DNA of 12,199 bases from contig SKYZ01000181.1 of NCBI GenBank assembly GCA_007127625.1, positions 1-12,199 of the forward strand, written 5' to 3'. Below are positions 1-6,442 of the stretch, one piece after another. Source of the stretch: Aquisalimonas sp. GTDB lineage: Bacteria > Pseudomonadota > Gammaproteobacteria > Nitrococcales > Aquisalimonadaceae. The notes beneath the pieces were generated by a model. It was not told where the DNA came from. It worked only from the letters and a program-made list of their open reading frames with translations, and made no database searches. The translations under genes and the position numbers were made by a program. The first letter of the stretch is position 1. Each line of letters begins with the position of its first letter.

Positions 1-62
1 ATGCACGGCGTTTTCTGCTCCGCATCCACGCCCGCCAGCCATCACCTCATCTATTCCGGCGC

Positions 63-1481
63 ATGGCAACGGTGGCCAGTGACCGTCCCTACACGGACAG
101 TAACGGCGAGCCGTTGCCCTTGCGGGAATGGTGCCAGAAGCTTGCGGAGGAGACCGCGGATCCTCCGCGTCCGGGGCTGGATTCGCCGGACGGACACCGC
201 CGGGCGGTCATCACCGGGCTCCGGGAGCTGGCCACGGACCCGGGCGCTCCGGCTGGGGGTATCCGTGCCCTGCTGTCGCTGGTGGGGCGGGCCGGAACGA
301 CCGCGGGCGCTCCACCGGGCACTGTCGTCGGCCTGCTGCGCTACCTTGGTGCGCCGGCCGGTGCCGACGGGCTGCCGGAGGACGCGATCGACAGCTCTCA
401 TGGTGAACTGCTGACCCTGTCGGAGCTTCTGGAGGCCGGGGCGTGGCGCGAACCTCACCGCTCCCGGGAGGCGGCGGCCAGCCTCGATCACCGGCTGGCC
501 GAGCTGGAACAACTCCTGGAGCCCTTGTTGCCTCCAAGCGAAGCCACTCTGCTCCGCGACGCCTGCGACGCGCTGCGTCGATATTCGCGGGCCTGGCTGG
601 AAGGACTCGATGCCGTGGCCGGGGCCACGCTGCACACGGATGACACGCCCGAGCAGTGGTCGGCGGCGCTGGCATCCATTCCCTCCGAGATCCCCATCTC
701 GCTGCGTCCCCCGCTGCTGCTGGAGATCTGGAACAGTCTCCACACCGACACGCAGCGGCCCATCCTGCTGCTGCGGTGGGCCACCGAGGGGCTTGATCAC
801 CACTCACTGCCCGAGGTTATCGACGCCCTGGCGCTGCGCTGGCGGGGGCTGCTGGAACACGCCATGTCCTCGGGAGCCACCGGCAACGTCCACATGCTCA
901 TGCGGGACCCGCTGTTCGCACCGCTGCGCGAACGCATCAACGACCCGGACCTGGGCCGCCAGCTACGCCAGTGGCACTTCGACCGCTTGCAGCCCCTGCG
1001 CGGTGTCACCTCCGGCCACCGTGTCGGCGGCTCCGCCAGCACCGTGTCCGGTCTGGCCGGTTTCCTGGGACATTTCGCCGCCGTGTGGATCGGTCTGCTG
1101 GTGGGCGCCATCCTGATGCTGGATTTCGGTGACGCCTGGCGCGAAATGGCTGCCGGCGGTGACACGCGTGGCATTGCCATCACCTTCCTGCTCGGCGCCG
1201 GTGGTACCGCCGCCTACCTCATGGCCAATCTTCGGGGCAAGGTACGGCGTGGCCCGGAAGAAGCGGCGCTGTCTTTCTGGTTGGCACAGCTCGGCCGTGT
1301 CACCGTCTTCCTGAGCCTGTGCCTGGTCTATACCCTGCTGGTCACCGGTGGCCTCTGGCTGCTGCTCTCGGGCACCGACGAGGTTGTTCACGGCACCATG
1401 GCCCTGGGGCATATCGCCGTCTGGGCAGGATTCGCGCTATTCGCGGGAACGTTCTTCGGCCTGGTTGCCAAGGACATCTGA
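63..1481 (+). CDS. Unrecognised protein with four-helix membrane C-terminus
   Basis: I do not recognise the family. From the ATG at 63 the protein has 472 residues. The first ~320 are soluble, mostly helical and rich in Leu, Arg and Ala. The last ~145 hold four probable transmembrane helices (about residues 328-354, 370-390, 410-436 and 446-468), and the protein ends shortly after the last one. The look is of a cytoplasmic domain tethered by a membrane bundle. There is no signal peptide and no motif I can assign to an enzyme family. The start is uncertain: no Shine-Dalgarno precedes the ATG at 63, and the frame stays open to the window edge, so the gene may begin upstream and be 5' partial here. 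Its last 45 bases overlap the 3' end of the convergent DUF1992 gene. That it is a real gene is likely, given its length, codon pattern and the hydrophobic C-terminus. Confidence 0.75.
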   Translation: MATVASDRPYTDSNGEPLPLREWCQKLAEETADPPRPGLDSPDGHRRAVITGLRELATDPGAPAGGIRALLSLVGRAGTTAGAPPGTVVGLLRYLGAPAGADGLPEDAIDSSHGELLTLSELLEAGAWREPHRSREAAASLDHRLAELEQLLEPLLPPSEATLLRDACDALRRYSRAWLEGLDAVAGATLHTDDTPEQWSAALASIPSEIPISLRPPLLLEIWNSLHTDTQRPILLLRWATEGLDHHSLPEVIDALALRWRGLLEHAMSSGATGNVHMLMRDPLFAPLRERINDPDLGRQLRQWHFDRLQPLRGVTSGHRVGGSASTVSGLAGFLGHFAAVWIGLLVGAILMLDFGDAWREMAAGGDTRGIAITFLLGAGGTAAYLMANLRGKVRRGPEEAALSFWLAQLGRVTVFLSLCLVYTLLVTGGLWLLLSGTDEVVHGTMALGHIAVWAGFALFAGTFFGLVAKDI

Positions 1482-1862
1482 TTCCCGGCGGTCCAGACGA
1501 TCAAGCAGTCGCTGCTGGTAGGCAGGATCCGTCGTCAGCATGCTGAGGCCACGCCCCCGCTTCTCGGCGAGTTGCATGCGCAGCACCTCCAGGCGACGGC
1601 GGGCATCGCTACGGCCAGCCTGATCCTCCACCGGCAACTGCTCAAGCAGTTCCTCCACCGTGTTGATCTCCCGCTGCAGCTGCATCTCCGGCGGAATGAA
1701 GCCCGCGTTCTTCAGCAACCTGTAACCAGCGCGCAGGTGCTCCGGCACCATGGCATCGTCGTCCAGCGTCTGGCGCCGCCCGACACCCGGAAGATTGTCC
1801 AGCTCACCGCGATCCCGCGCCTCGGCGACGCGCTGCTCCGCGATCTCGTCCAGCAGCGACAT
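1437..1862 (-). CDS. DUF1992 / DnaJ-homologue subfamily C member 28-like protein (YhdN-like)
   Basis: A 141-residue protein with the DUF1992 signature: an N-terminal acidic helix (LLDEIAEQRVAEARDRGE), then DNLPGVG at about 22-28, LDDDAMVPEHLRAGYRLLKN at about 33-52, and GFIPPEMQLQREI at about 54-66. The family includes E. coli YhdN and the conserved domain of eukaryotic DNAJC28. Its molecular function is unknown, and bacterial members carry no J domain. The open frame extends upstream to 1925, but the ATG at 1862 is chosen because GGAGG sits six bases before it and the conserved region begins right after it. The gene is divergent from marR, with a 110-bp shared intergenic region, and convergent with the upstream membrane-protein gene, overlapping it by 45 bp. 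The C-terminal ~40 residues are Arg/Glu-rich and probably less conserved. Family call is firm; role is unknown. Confidence 0.9.
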   Translation of the reverse strand: MSLLDEIAEQRVAEARDRGELDNLPGVGRRQTLDDDAMVPEHLRAGYRLLKNAGFIPPEMQLQREINTVEELLEQLPVEDQAGRSDARRRLEVLRMQLAEKRGRGLSMLTTDPAYQQRLLDRLDRRESDVLGNQAEERSRE

Positions 1863-1919
1863 ATTGCCTCCACACGATGGCTGCCTGGTTGAGCGTAACA
1901 CTGCGGCGTCAAGAGATGC

Positions 1920-1947
1920 TTGCATTTGTCCGATATTGGACTATCAT
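1920..1947 (+). promoter_or_regulatory. Candidate marR promoter containing a MarR-type operator
   Basis: TTGCAT at 1920-1925 (weak -35) and TATCAT at 1942-1947 (good -10) are separated by 16 bases. Between and overlapping them, 1925-1944 reads TTTGTCCGATATTGGACTAT. It is an imperfect palindrome (14 of 20 positions symmetric; core GTCC..ATAT..GGAC) and matches the palindrome before wrbA at 15 of 20 positions. A site between -35 and -10 of the regulator's own gene fits autorepression. The promoter hexamers are by eye only; the repeated palindrome is the stronger evidence. Confidence 0.65.
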
Positions 1948-1972
1948 GGTTTGCACATTTCCTGGAGGCATC

Positions 1973-2416
1973 ATGAAACACACCGACGTTGCTGCCAAAC
2001 CCACCTACATGCGGCTCCTGCGGGAACTCGTGCAGGCCTATCAGGCCTTCGAGGCGTATACGATGCCCCATATCAAGTCGTGGGGTCTGACGCCCGCCCA
2101 GTTCGACGTGATCGCAACCCTGGGCAATACCGAGGGGATGACTTTCCGTGAACTCGGGGAGCGCACCCTGATCTACAAAACCACTCTCACCAGCGTGGTC
2201 GACCGACTTCAGGAGCGCGGACTGGTGGAGCGCCGCCCCTCGACAACGGATCGCCGCAGCACGCTGGCAGTGCTCACCGCTCAGGGGGATGCACTATTCC
2301 AGGAGGCGTTCCAGGACCATACCGAGCATCTGCGACGCCGACTGGAACGCCTGTCGGAGGATGAAATGGAGGAGGCCATTACACAGTTGCGACGGGTAAG
2401 GGAAACCTTCAGCTGA
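1973..2416 (+). CDS. MarR-family transcriptional regulator
   Basis: A 147-residue protein of normal MarR length. The winged helix-turn-helix is seen at about residues 40-100: a helix in LTPAQFDVIATLGN, then MTFRELGERTLIYKTTLTSVVDRLQERGLVERR with the recognition helix at about 68-80, and the wing DRRSTLAVLTAQG with the DxR(S/R) turn typical of the family. Long helices at both ends would form the dimer interface. The protein contains no cysteine, so a thiol redox switch as in OhrR-type members is not possible; a small-molecule ligand is more likely. ATG 1973 is preferred over the more upstream start at 1877 because GGAGG lies at 1964-1968 and the upstream frame would run through the promoter. 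It is followed by a terminator and then wrbA; both genes carry the same palindrome upstream, so the regulator probably represses itself and wrbA. Confidence 0.93.
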   Translation: MKHTDVAAKPTYMRLLRELVQAYQAFEAYTMPHIKSWGLTPAQFDVIATLGNTEGMTFRELGERTLIYKTTLTSVVDRLQERGLVERRPSTTDRRSTLAVLTAQGDALFQEAFQDHTEHLRRRLERLSEDEMEEAITQLRRVRETFS

Positions 2417-2423
2417 CGAAACC

Positions 2424-2445
2424 GCGGGGGTTGCCCCGCATTTTT
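2424..2445 (+). terminator. Intrinsic terminator after marR
   Basis: A 6-bp GC stem (GCGGGG 2424-2429 with CCCCGC 2434-2439) closes a GTTG loop and is followed directly by ATTTTT. It begins 7 bases after the marR stop codon. It should end the marR transcript and leave wrbA with its own promoter, which must overlap or follow the T-run. Confidence 0.85.
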
Positions 2446-2453
2446 GCGACCTA

Positions 2454-2473
2454 TTAGTTCGATTTCGGACTAA
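2454..2473 (+). promoter_or_regulatory. MarR-type operator upstream of wrbA
   Basis: TTAGTTCGATTTCGGACTAA is an imperfect palindrome, symmetric at 16 of 20 positions, with perfect TTAGT/ACTAA outer arms and CGA/TCG inner arms. It lies 16 bases before the wrbA ATG and matches the palindrome in the marR promoter at 15 of 20 positions. TTGCGA at 2444-2449 may be a -35 element, but no convincing -10 is seen. Length and symmetry suit a MarR dimer. Binding by the adjacent regulator is inferred. Confidence 0.75.
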
Positions 2474-2489
2474 CACCGTGAGGTGCATC

Positions 2490-3098
2490 ATGAAAGTACT
2501 CATCGTTTACTACAGCACGTTCGGCAATGTTCTCGACATGGCCCGCCTGGTGGCGGAAGGCGTGAAAACCGTCCCCGGTGCCGAGCCGGTGATCCGCACC
2601 GTGCCGGAACTCATGCCCGAGGAGGTCATCAACGGCAACGAGGGCATGAAGGCCGGGCGTGACAAGCAGAAGGACATTCCCCTGGTCACCGACGAGGATT
2701 TCCGCGAAGCAGGCGCGATCGCCTTCGGCACGCCCACGCGCTTTGGCAACATGGCGTCACAGCTCAAGAACCGTATCGACCAGGTCAGCGCCCTCTGGAT
2801 GGAAGGCGTGTTCGAGGACAAGCCGGCCGGCATGTTCGTCTCCACGGCCAGTCTCCACGGCGGGCAGGAGGCCACCATCACCTCCAGCCTGGGGCCGCTC
2901 ATGCACCTGGGCATGATCCCGGTGGGTGTCCCCTATTCCACCCAGGAGCTGTTCACCACCCAGGGTGGCGGCTCGCCCTACGGCCCCGGACACATCGCCG
3001 GCGGCAACAATGATCGCGAGATCGACAACGAGGAAGCGGCGATCTGCCGGACCCTTGGCGCGCGTCTGGCGCGGATCGGCATGAAGCTGCAGGGCTGA
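2490..3098 (+). CDS. wrbA: NAD(P)H:quinone oxidoreductase, WrbA type
   Basis: A 202-residue flavodoxin-like protein that matches WrbA throughout. It should bind FMN and reduce quinones by two electrons with NAD(P)H, limiting semiquinone and superoxide formation in the cytoplasm. Visible signatures: the N-terminal phosphate-binding loop VLIVYYSTFGNVLDMA (about 3-18), PELMPEEV (39-46), the FMN isoalloxazine segment FGTPTRFGNMASQLKNRIDQ (79-98), SLHGGQEATI (121-130) and the late GGGSPYGPGHIAGG (159-172). Length and motif order equal those of E. coli WrbA (198 aa). ATG 2490 is chosen over 2478 because GAGGTG precedes it and MKVLIVYY begins the first strand of the fold. The adjacent MarR gene and shared palindrome suggest derepression by quinone-like or aromatic compounds; the inducer itself is inferred. 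Confidence 0.96.
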   Translation: MKVLIVYYSTFGNVLDMARLVAEGVKTVPGAEPVIRTVPELMPEEVINGNEGMKAGRDKQKDIPLVTDEDFREAGAIAFGTPTRFGNMASQLKNRIDQVSALWMEGVFEDKPAGMFVSTASLHGGQEATITSSLGPLMHLGMIPVGVPYSTQELFTTQGGGSPYGPGHIAGGNNDREIDNEEAAICRTLGARLARIGMKLQG

Positions 3099-3111
3099 GC
3101 ACCGGCCTGCC

Positions 3112-3138
3112 CGGGTGTCGGTGCCCTGCCGATACCCG
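3112..3138 (+). terminator. Hairpin after wrbA, possible terminator
   Basis: CGGGTGTCGG (3112-3121) pairs with CCGATACCCG (3129-3138) as a 10-bp stem with one G-T wobble and a 7-base loop. It starts 13 bases after the wrbA stop. There is no T-run behind it, so termination is plausible but not shown; it could instead stabilise the 3' end of the mRNA. Confidence 0.45.
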
Positions 3139-3210
3139 TGCCTCATGGGCTCCGCAGCGCGCCACGCGTATCATGGACGGACGTTGCAGCCGAGCACGTG
3201 AGGTATCCGA

Positions 3211-4281
3211 TTGAACCAGACCGACACCCTGGTGGCAGGCCAGGGGCTGGCCGGAAGTCTGTTGGCGATGATGCTTGCAGACCGCGGCATCGATGTACAC
3301 GTTGTGGCCCCGGGACCAGAAGGGAGCGCCACCGCGGCGGCGGCCGGCATTCTCAGCCCCTTCACTGGCCCACGCTATCAGGCGCCGACACGCCTGCCGG
3401 AGCTTCTGGGTACTGCTCGCTCCACCTATCAGGCGCTGGAAGACACCCTTGACTGCTCACTGTTCACGCCGCAGCCGATCTGGCGCGTGCTGCAGGCTCC
3501 GGAGGAGATCCGGCAGATCAAACGGCGCCAGGACGAGCATGCCGCCGGCGCATACCTGGCTTCTCCCACCCACGAAGGATTGCCCGACGGGGTGACCGCA
3601 CCCTACGGCGCCACCTGCATGCGCGACGGTGGGCACGTGGCCCTGGGCCGGTTGCAGGAGAGGGTTCGTCGCCACCTGCGTGCCGCCGGGCGGCTCCTTG
3701 ATGACACGCTGGCACCCGACGCAGTGGTGTTCGAGGGTGAGAGCACCGTGCGCTGGAAGCAGTGGCGCGCACGCCGGATCATCTTCTGCGACGGCGCCGG
3801 GGCATTCAGCAACCCGTGGTGGCAGCATCTGCCCTGGCGACGTTCCCGTGGCGAGAGCCTGACCATTGCCGCCGAGGCGCCCCGGGGGCTCCCGGAGGTC
3901 ATCATCACCGGCGGCAAGTCCCTGGTCCCCCTGGAGGACGGAACCCACCGGCTCGGGGCGACCTACGAACGCGACCAGGAGGTGGGCCAACCCACCGAGG
4001 CGGCGCGGCAGGAACTGCTGGCTGCCCTGCCACGCCTGCTTCGGGAGCCTCCCCCCGTGCGGGTGCTGCGCGGGCACGCCGGCATACGCCCGGGATCGCA
4101 CCCGGGGCCGCCGTTTATCGGCCTGCACCCGGAAGACGGGCGCATTGGCATTCTCAACGGGCTGGGGTCGCGGGGAACACTCCTGGGCCCGTGGCATGCA
4201 GCCCGCCTGGCCGACCACATCGCGTTCGGGGTGCCCCTTCCTGCGGACGCCGACGTGCGCCAACGCCGGGATCTCCCATGA
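3211..4281 (+). CDS. FAD-dependent oxidase of the DAO family, MnmC(o)/MnmL-like
   Basis: A 356-residue flavoprotein of the D-amino-acid-oxidase fold. It begins with a Rossmann dinucleotide motif (LVAGQGLAGSLLAMMLADRG; Gly 10, 12 and 15), followed by AAAAAGILSPFTG at about 41-53, where related oxidases have an Ala-Gly-(x)-Asn/Ser-Pro segment next to the flavin. Near the end RGHAGIRPGS and GLGSRG (317-322) close the FAD site; GLGSRG is also how I recall the oxidase domain of MnmC, which removes the carboxymethyl group of cmnm5U in tRNA to give nm5U. There is no fused methyltransferase domain; instead the next gene, overlapping by ATGA, is an MnmM-type methyltransferase. The start is the TTG at 3211: an in-frame TGA at 3199-3201 blocks anything further upstream, GAGGT precedes it, and the next Met would lose the glycine motif. 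An amine/glycine oxidase with another substrate is the main alternative. Confidence 0.85.
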   Translation: MNQTDTLVAGQGLAGSLLAMMLADRGIDVHVVAPGPEGSATAAAAGILSPFTGPRYQAPTRLPELLGTARSTYQALEDTLDCSLFTPQPIWRVLQAPEEIRQIKRRQDEHAAGAYLASPTHEGLPDGVTAPYGATCMRDGGHVALGRLQERVRRHLRAAGRLLDDTLAPDAVVFEGESTVRWKQWRARRIIFCDGAGAFSNPWWQHLPWRRSRGESLTIAAEAPRGLPEVIITGGKSLVPLEDGTHRLGATYERDQEVGQPTEAARQELLAALPRLLREPPPVRVLRGHAGIRPGSHPGPPFIGLHPEDGRIGILNGLGSRGTLLGPWHAARLADHIAFGVPLPADADVRQRRDLP

Positions 4282-4847
4282 CCCGCCGACCACCGCTGAC
4301 AGCCCGGGTTCACGAACTCCTGAGCAGCGTGCTGCGCCACGGCGACACCGCCGTCGACGCCACCGCGGGCAACGGCCTGGACACGCTGTTCCTGTGTCGC
4401 GCCGTTGGCGTGGATGGCCATGTTTACGCCCTGGACCTGCAGGCGGCCGCCCTGGATGCGACCCGGCGCCGGCTCCATGCCGCCGGCATGCTGGCCCGGA
4501 CCCGGCTGATACAGGCGGATCACGCCGAGCTGCTCGCCGTCCTTGGCCACGAACTCCAGGGCCGGGTGCGGGCGGTCACGTTCAACCTGGGATATCTGCC
4601 GGGCAGCGACCGGGAGGTGGTCACCTCGGCGGCATCCACGGTGCCCGCGCTTCGGCAGGCGAGCACGCTGCTGATGCCCGGGGGACGCATGTCCATCCTG
4701 GCCTATACCGGGCATCCGGGCGGTCATCTGGAGGCGCGCGCCGTGGAGGAGTGGGCGAACGCCTTGGGTCGGCCGTTCCTGGTGCGTGAGGTCCGGCCAC
4801 CCGGAACACCGGAGGCGGCACCCCGCCTTTTGGTGGTGGACAGGTAA
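4278..4847 (+). CDS. mnmM: Class I SAM methyltransferase, MnmM (YtqB) family
   Basis: A 189-residue Rossmann-fold methyltransferase of the family once labelled 'putative rRNA methylase' (PF06962). Its B. subtilis member YtqB/MnmM methylates nm5(s2)U34 of tRNA to mnm5(s2)U. Visible signatures: the SAM loop AVDATAGNGLDTLFL (25-39), GHVYALDLQ (47-55) at the second strand, FNLGYLPGSD (102-111) as the family-specific motif IV region, then an S-T pair (120-121) and a TGHPGG stretch (144-149). Length fits the stand-alone enzyme. The start ATG at 4278 overlaps the preceding stop as ATGA, so the two genes are translationally coupled; the same frame is open far upstream within the oxidase gene, but that part is a shadow. 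Coupling to an MnmC(o)-like oxidase supports a role in the final two steps of wobble uridine modification. Family call firm; substrate inferred. Confidence 0.88.
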   Translation: MTRRPPLTARVHELLSSVLRHGDTAVDATAGNGLDTLFLCRAVGVDGHVYALDLQAAALDATRRRLHAAGMLARTRLIQADHAELLAVLGHELQGRVRAVTFNLGYLPGSDREVVTSAASTVPALRQASTLLMPGGRMSILAYTGHPGGHLEARAVEEWANALGRPFLVREVRPPGTPEAAPRLLVVDR

Positions 4848-4876
4848 GGTTGGTCACTGATGGTGACCCCACCGAT

Positions 4877-4913
4877 CGGCGGCGGCCACCTCGTCACCAG
4901 GCCACCGCCGCCG
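4877..4913. terminator. Hairpin between the convergent mnmM-like and THX genes
   Basis: CGGCGGCGG (4877-4885) pairs with CCGCCGCCG (4905-4913) around a 19-base loop that can add a short GGCC/GGCC stem. It lies between two convergent 3' ends and works equally on both strands, but neither side has a T-run. A two-way terminator or transcript-end structure is plausible. Confidence 0.4.
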
Positions 4914-4918
4914 TGCGG

Positions 4919-5032
4919 TCACTTCGCGGCGTCGCGCCGCTGCTTGCGCACCTTCGACGCCTTCGGCCGCGTCTTGCCGTAGCTGCCGCGCGCGATTTTG
5001 CCGCGACGCGAGCGCTGATCACCTCGTGCCAT
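4919..5032 (-). CDS. 30S ribosomal protein THX
   Basis: A very small gene of 37 codons. The product is strongly basic, begins MARGDQRSRRGKIARGSYGK and continues with TRPK, then a Lys/Arg-rich tail. This matches the THX family (bTHX), whose members read M-G/A-(K/R)-G-D-x-x-(T/S)-x-(K/R)-G-K-I-x-x-G-(S/T)-Y-G-x-x-R-P. In Thermus, THX sits in a cavity at the top of the 30S head and stabilises 16S rRNA; a similar ribosomal role is expected here. The start at 5032 is set by AAGGAG eight bases upstream and by the family N-terminus; a longer reading from 5143 adds 37 residues with no family similarity. The gene is divergent from yjbQ and convergent with the mnmM-like gene. Confidence 0.9.
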   Translation of the reverse strand: MARGDQRSRRGKIARGSYGKTRPKASKVRKQRRDAAK

Positions 5033-5134
5033 GCTTCGTCTCCTTGCCATCAAACAGTGGAACCGGGAATGGTAAAGTGCGGGACTGGTGAACGAAAGCC
5101 ATTCCACGCTTGAACAGAGACAATCCGGACGCCC

Positions 5135-5548
5135 ATGCACCACGAATCACTGGCCATCCGCACCGACGGGCGCGGTCTCATCGACATTACCGGGGAAGTC
5201 AGTCGCAGGGTCACGCAGAGCGGCATCAGGACGGGCCTCTGCCACGTTTTCATCCACCACACCAGTGCGTCGCTGCTGATCCAGGAGAATGCCGACCCCT
5301 CCGTGCAGCGCGATCTGGAGCGCATCCTCGCGCGCCTGATACCCGACGGCGACCCCTTGTTCGAACACGACATGGAAGGGCCGGACGACATGCCCGCCCA
5401 TGTACGCAGTGCCATCACCCAGACCACGCTCACCGTTCCGGTCACTGACGGTCGCCTGGCGCTGGGTACCTGGCAGGGCATCTACCTGTGGGAGCACCGC
5501 CACCGTCCTCACCGGCGCAATCTCACGGTCACCCTGCAGGGCAACTGA
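5135..5548 (+). CDS. yjbQ: YjbQ / UPF0047 family protein (secondary thiamine-phosphate synthase-like)
   Basis: A 137-residue protein with all hallmarks of the UPF0047/YjbQ family: HVFIHHTSASLLIQENADP (about 37-55), the HDMEGPDDMPAHVRSAI stretch (78-94) and GTWQGIYLWEHR (111-122). Conserved His residues in these three motifs form the presumed metal or active site. E. coli YjbQ shows weak thiamine-phosphate synthase activity, but that is thought to be a side activity and the true role is unknown. Length is typical. The ATG at 5135 places the family motifs at the usual distance from the N-terminus; its Shine-Dalgarno is poor, so the translation signal is weak. The gene is divergent from THX (102-bp gap) and its end is only 17 bp from the convergent SDR gene. 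Confidence 0.92.
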   Translation: MHHESLAIRTDGRGLIDITGEVSRRVTQSGIRTGLCHVFIHHTSASLLIQENADPSVQRDLERILARLIPDGDPLFEHDMEGPDDMPAHVRSAITQTTLTVPVTDGRLALGTWQGIYLWEHRHRPHRRNLTVTLQGN

Positions 5549-5565
5549 CTCCCGGGACGGACCGT

Positions 5566-6336
5566 CTACCAGGGAATGGGCTTGCCGTCCCAGGCGAGAA
5601 AGCTTCCGGAATCCTCCGGTCCCAGTCCACTGATGACCTGAAACAGTTGTTCAACCGTATATTCCGTGCTGAACAGTTTGCCCTCGGGCACTCGTGACTG
5701 GAACGGCGCCGAAAGCCCGGTATCGGTGGTTCCCGGATGCAGCGCCACGCATACCAACTGCCGGGACCGGCGCGCGAGCTCGACGGCCAGCCCGCGGGTA
5801 AACATGTTCTGCGCCGCCTTGGCGCCACGGTAGGCGTACCATCCACCCAGGCCATTGTCACCGATGCTGCCGACCCGCGCGGACATGTTGGCAAGCACGG
5901 CATGCTCCCGATGGGTGAGCAACCGCTCGAAGGCCCGCGCCACCAGCAACGGCCCGAAGGCGTTGACGCGAAAGCTGCGCTCCAGGTTGTCCAGGCGCAC
6001 GTCCGCCAGCCGCTTCTCGGGTTTCAGGTCACTGTCGTCGTGGAGCAACCCGGCAACGTTGAACAGCAGATGCAGACGCTCACTGCGCGCGCCGACGGCG
6101 GCCGCGGCATCGTCGATGCTGCTCTCGTCGGTGACATCCAGTGGCACCGTGATCAACCGCTCAGGATGGGCTTCGGCGAGTGCCTGCAGTCCTTCCGATC
6201 GATCCGGCCGCCGTGCGGTGGCAAAGACCCGCCCAACCGATGGCTCATCCAGGAGCCGGCGCACGCACGCCAGACCAATGCCGCGGCTCGCGCCCTGGAT
6301 CAGGGCGTGAAACCCTTCGGGAAAACGTTCAAACAT
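5566..6336 (-). CDS. Short-chain dehydrogenase/reductase (SDR), classical type
   Basis: A 256-residue protein of classical SDR length. Cofactor motif GASRGIG at 15-21 (preceded by ALIQ), DVT at 67-69 for the adenine pocket, NVAG at 93-96 in place of NNAG, catalytic Ser at about 152 in NMSARVGS, and Y169-x3-K173 as the catalytic pair in YRGAK. The basic residues after the second strand (ATARRPDR) favour NADP(H). The PGTTDTGLS stretch after the active site, with ALHPG before it, resembles the C-factor (CsgA)-like subgroup of SDRs, whose substrates are mostly unknown. The start at 6336 has only a weak ribosome site, but the cofactor motif lies at the expected distance. It ends 17 bp from yjbQ (convergent) and lies downstream of the hemolysin III-like gene on the same strand, 106 bp away. 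Confidence 0.93.
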   Translation of the reverse strand: MFERFPEGFHALIQGASRGIGLACVRRLLDEPSVGRVFATARRPDRSEGLQALAEAHPERLITVPLDVTDESSIDDAAAAVGARSERLHLLFNVAGLLHDDSDLKPEKRLADVRLDNLERSFRVNAFGPLLVARAFERLLTHREHAVLANMSARVGSIGDNGLGGWYAYRGAKAAQNMFTRGLAVELARRSRQLVCVALHPGTTDTGLSAPFQSRVPEGKLFSTEYTVEQLFQVISGLGPEDSGSFLAWDGKPIPW

Positions 6337-6442
6337 GGTGGCTGCTCATGACTGAGGTTTCGGTACCCGCGGCCCACGGGCTGCAACGCGGCTGAGTGCA
6401 CCCGGGCAGTGGCCGTGGTGAAGCGGCGTCTCCGCCGTCGAA

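Noticed and set aside
51..803. A 250-codon minus-strand frame opposite the first gene
   Set aside because: It is Gln/Arg-rich with no recognisable motif, and the plus-strand frame there continues into a proper membrane domain.
3169..3174. TATCAT as a -10 element for the oxidase-methyltransferase pair
   Set aside because: The hexamer is good, but no -35-like sequence stands 16-18 bases upstream, and it is a single short match.
3762..4277. Upstream extension of the methyltransferase frame into the oxidase gene
   Set aside because: The added part is Arg/Pro/Gly-rich shadow sequence, while ATG 4278 overlaps the oxidase stop and fits the family length.
6424..6437. Small hairpin CGGCG-TCTC-CGCCG after the hemolysin III-like gene
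   Set aside because: The stem is only 5 bp and there is no T-run, so I do not call it a terminator.
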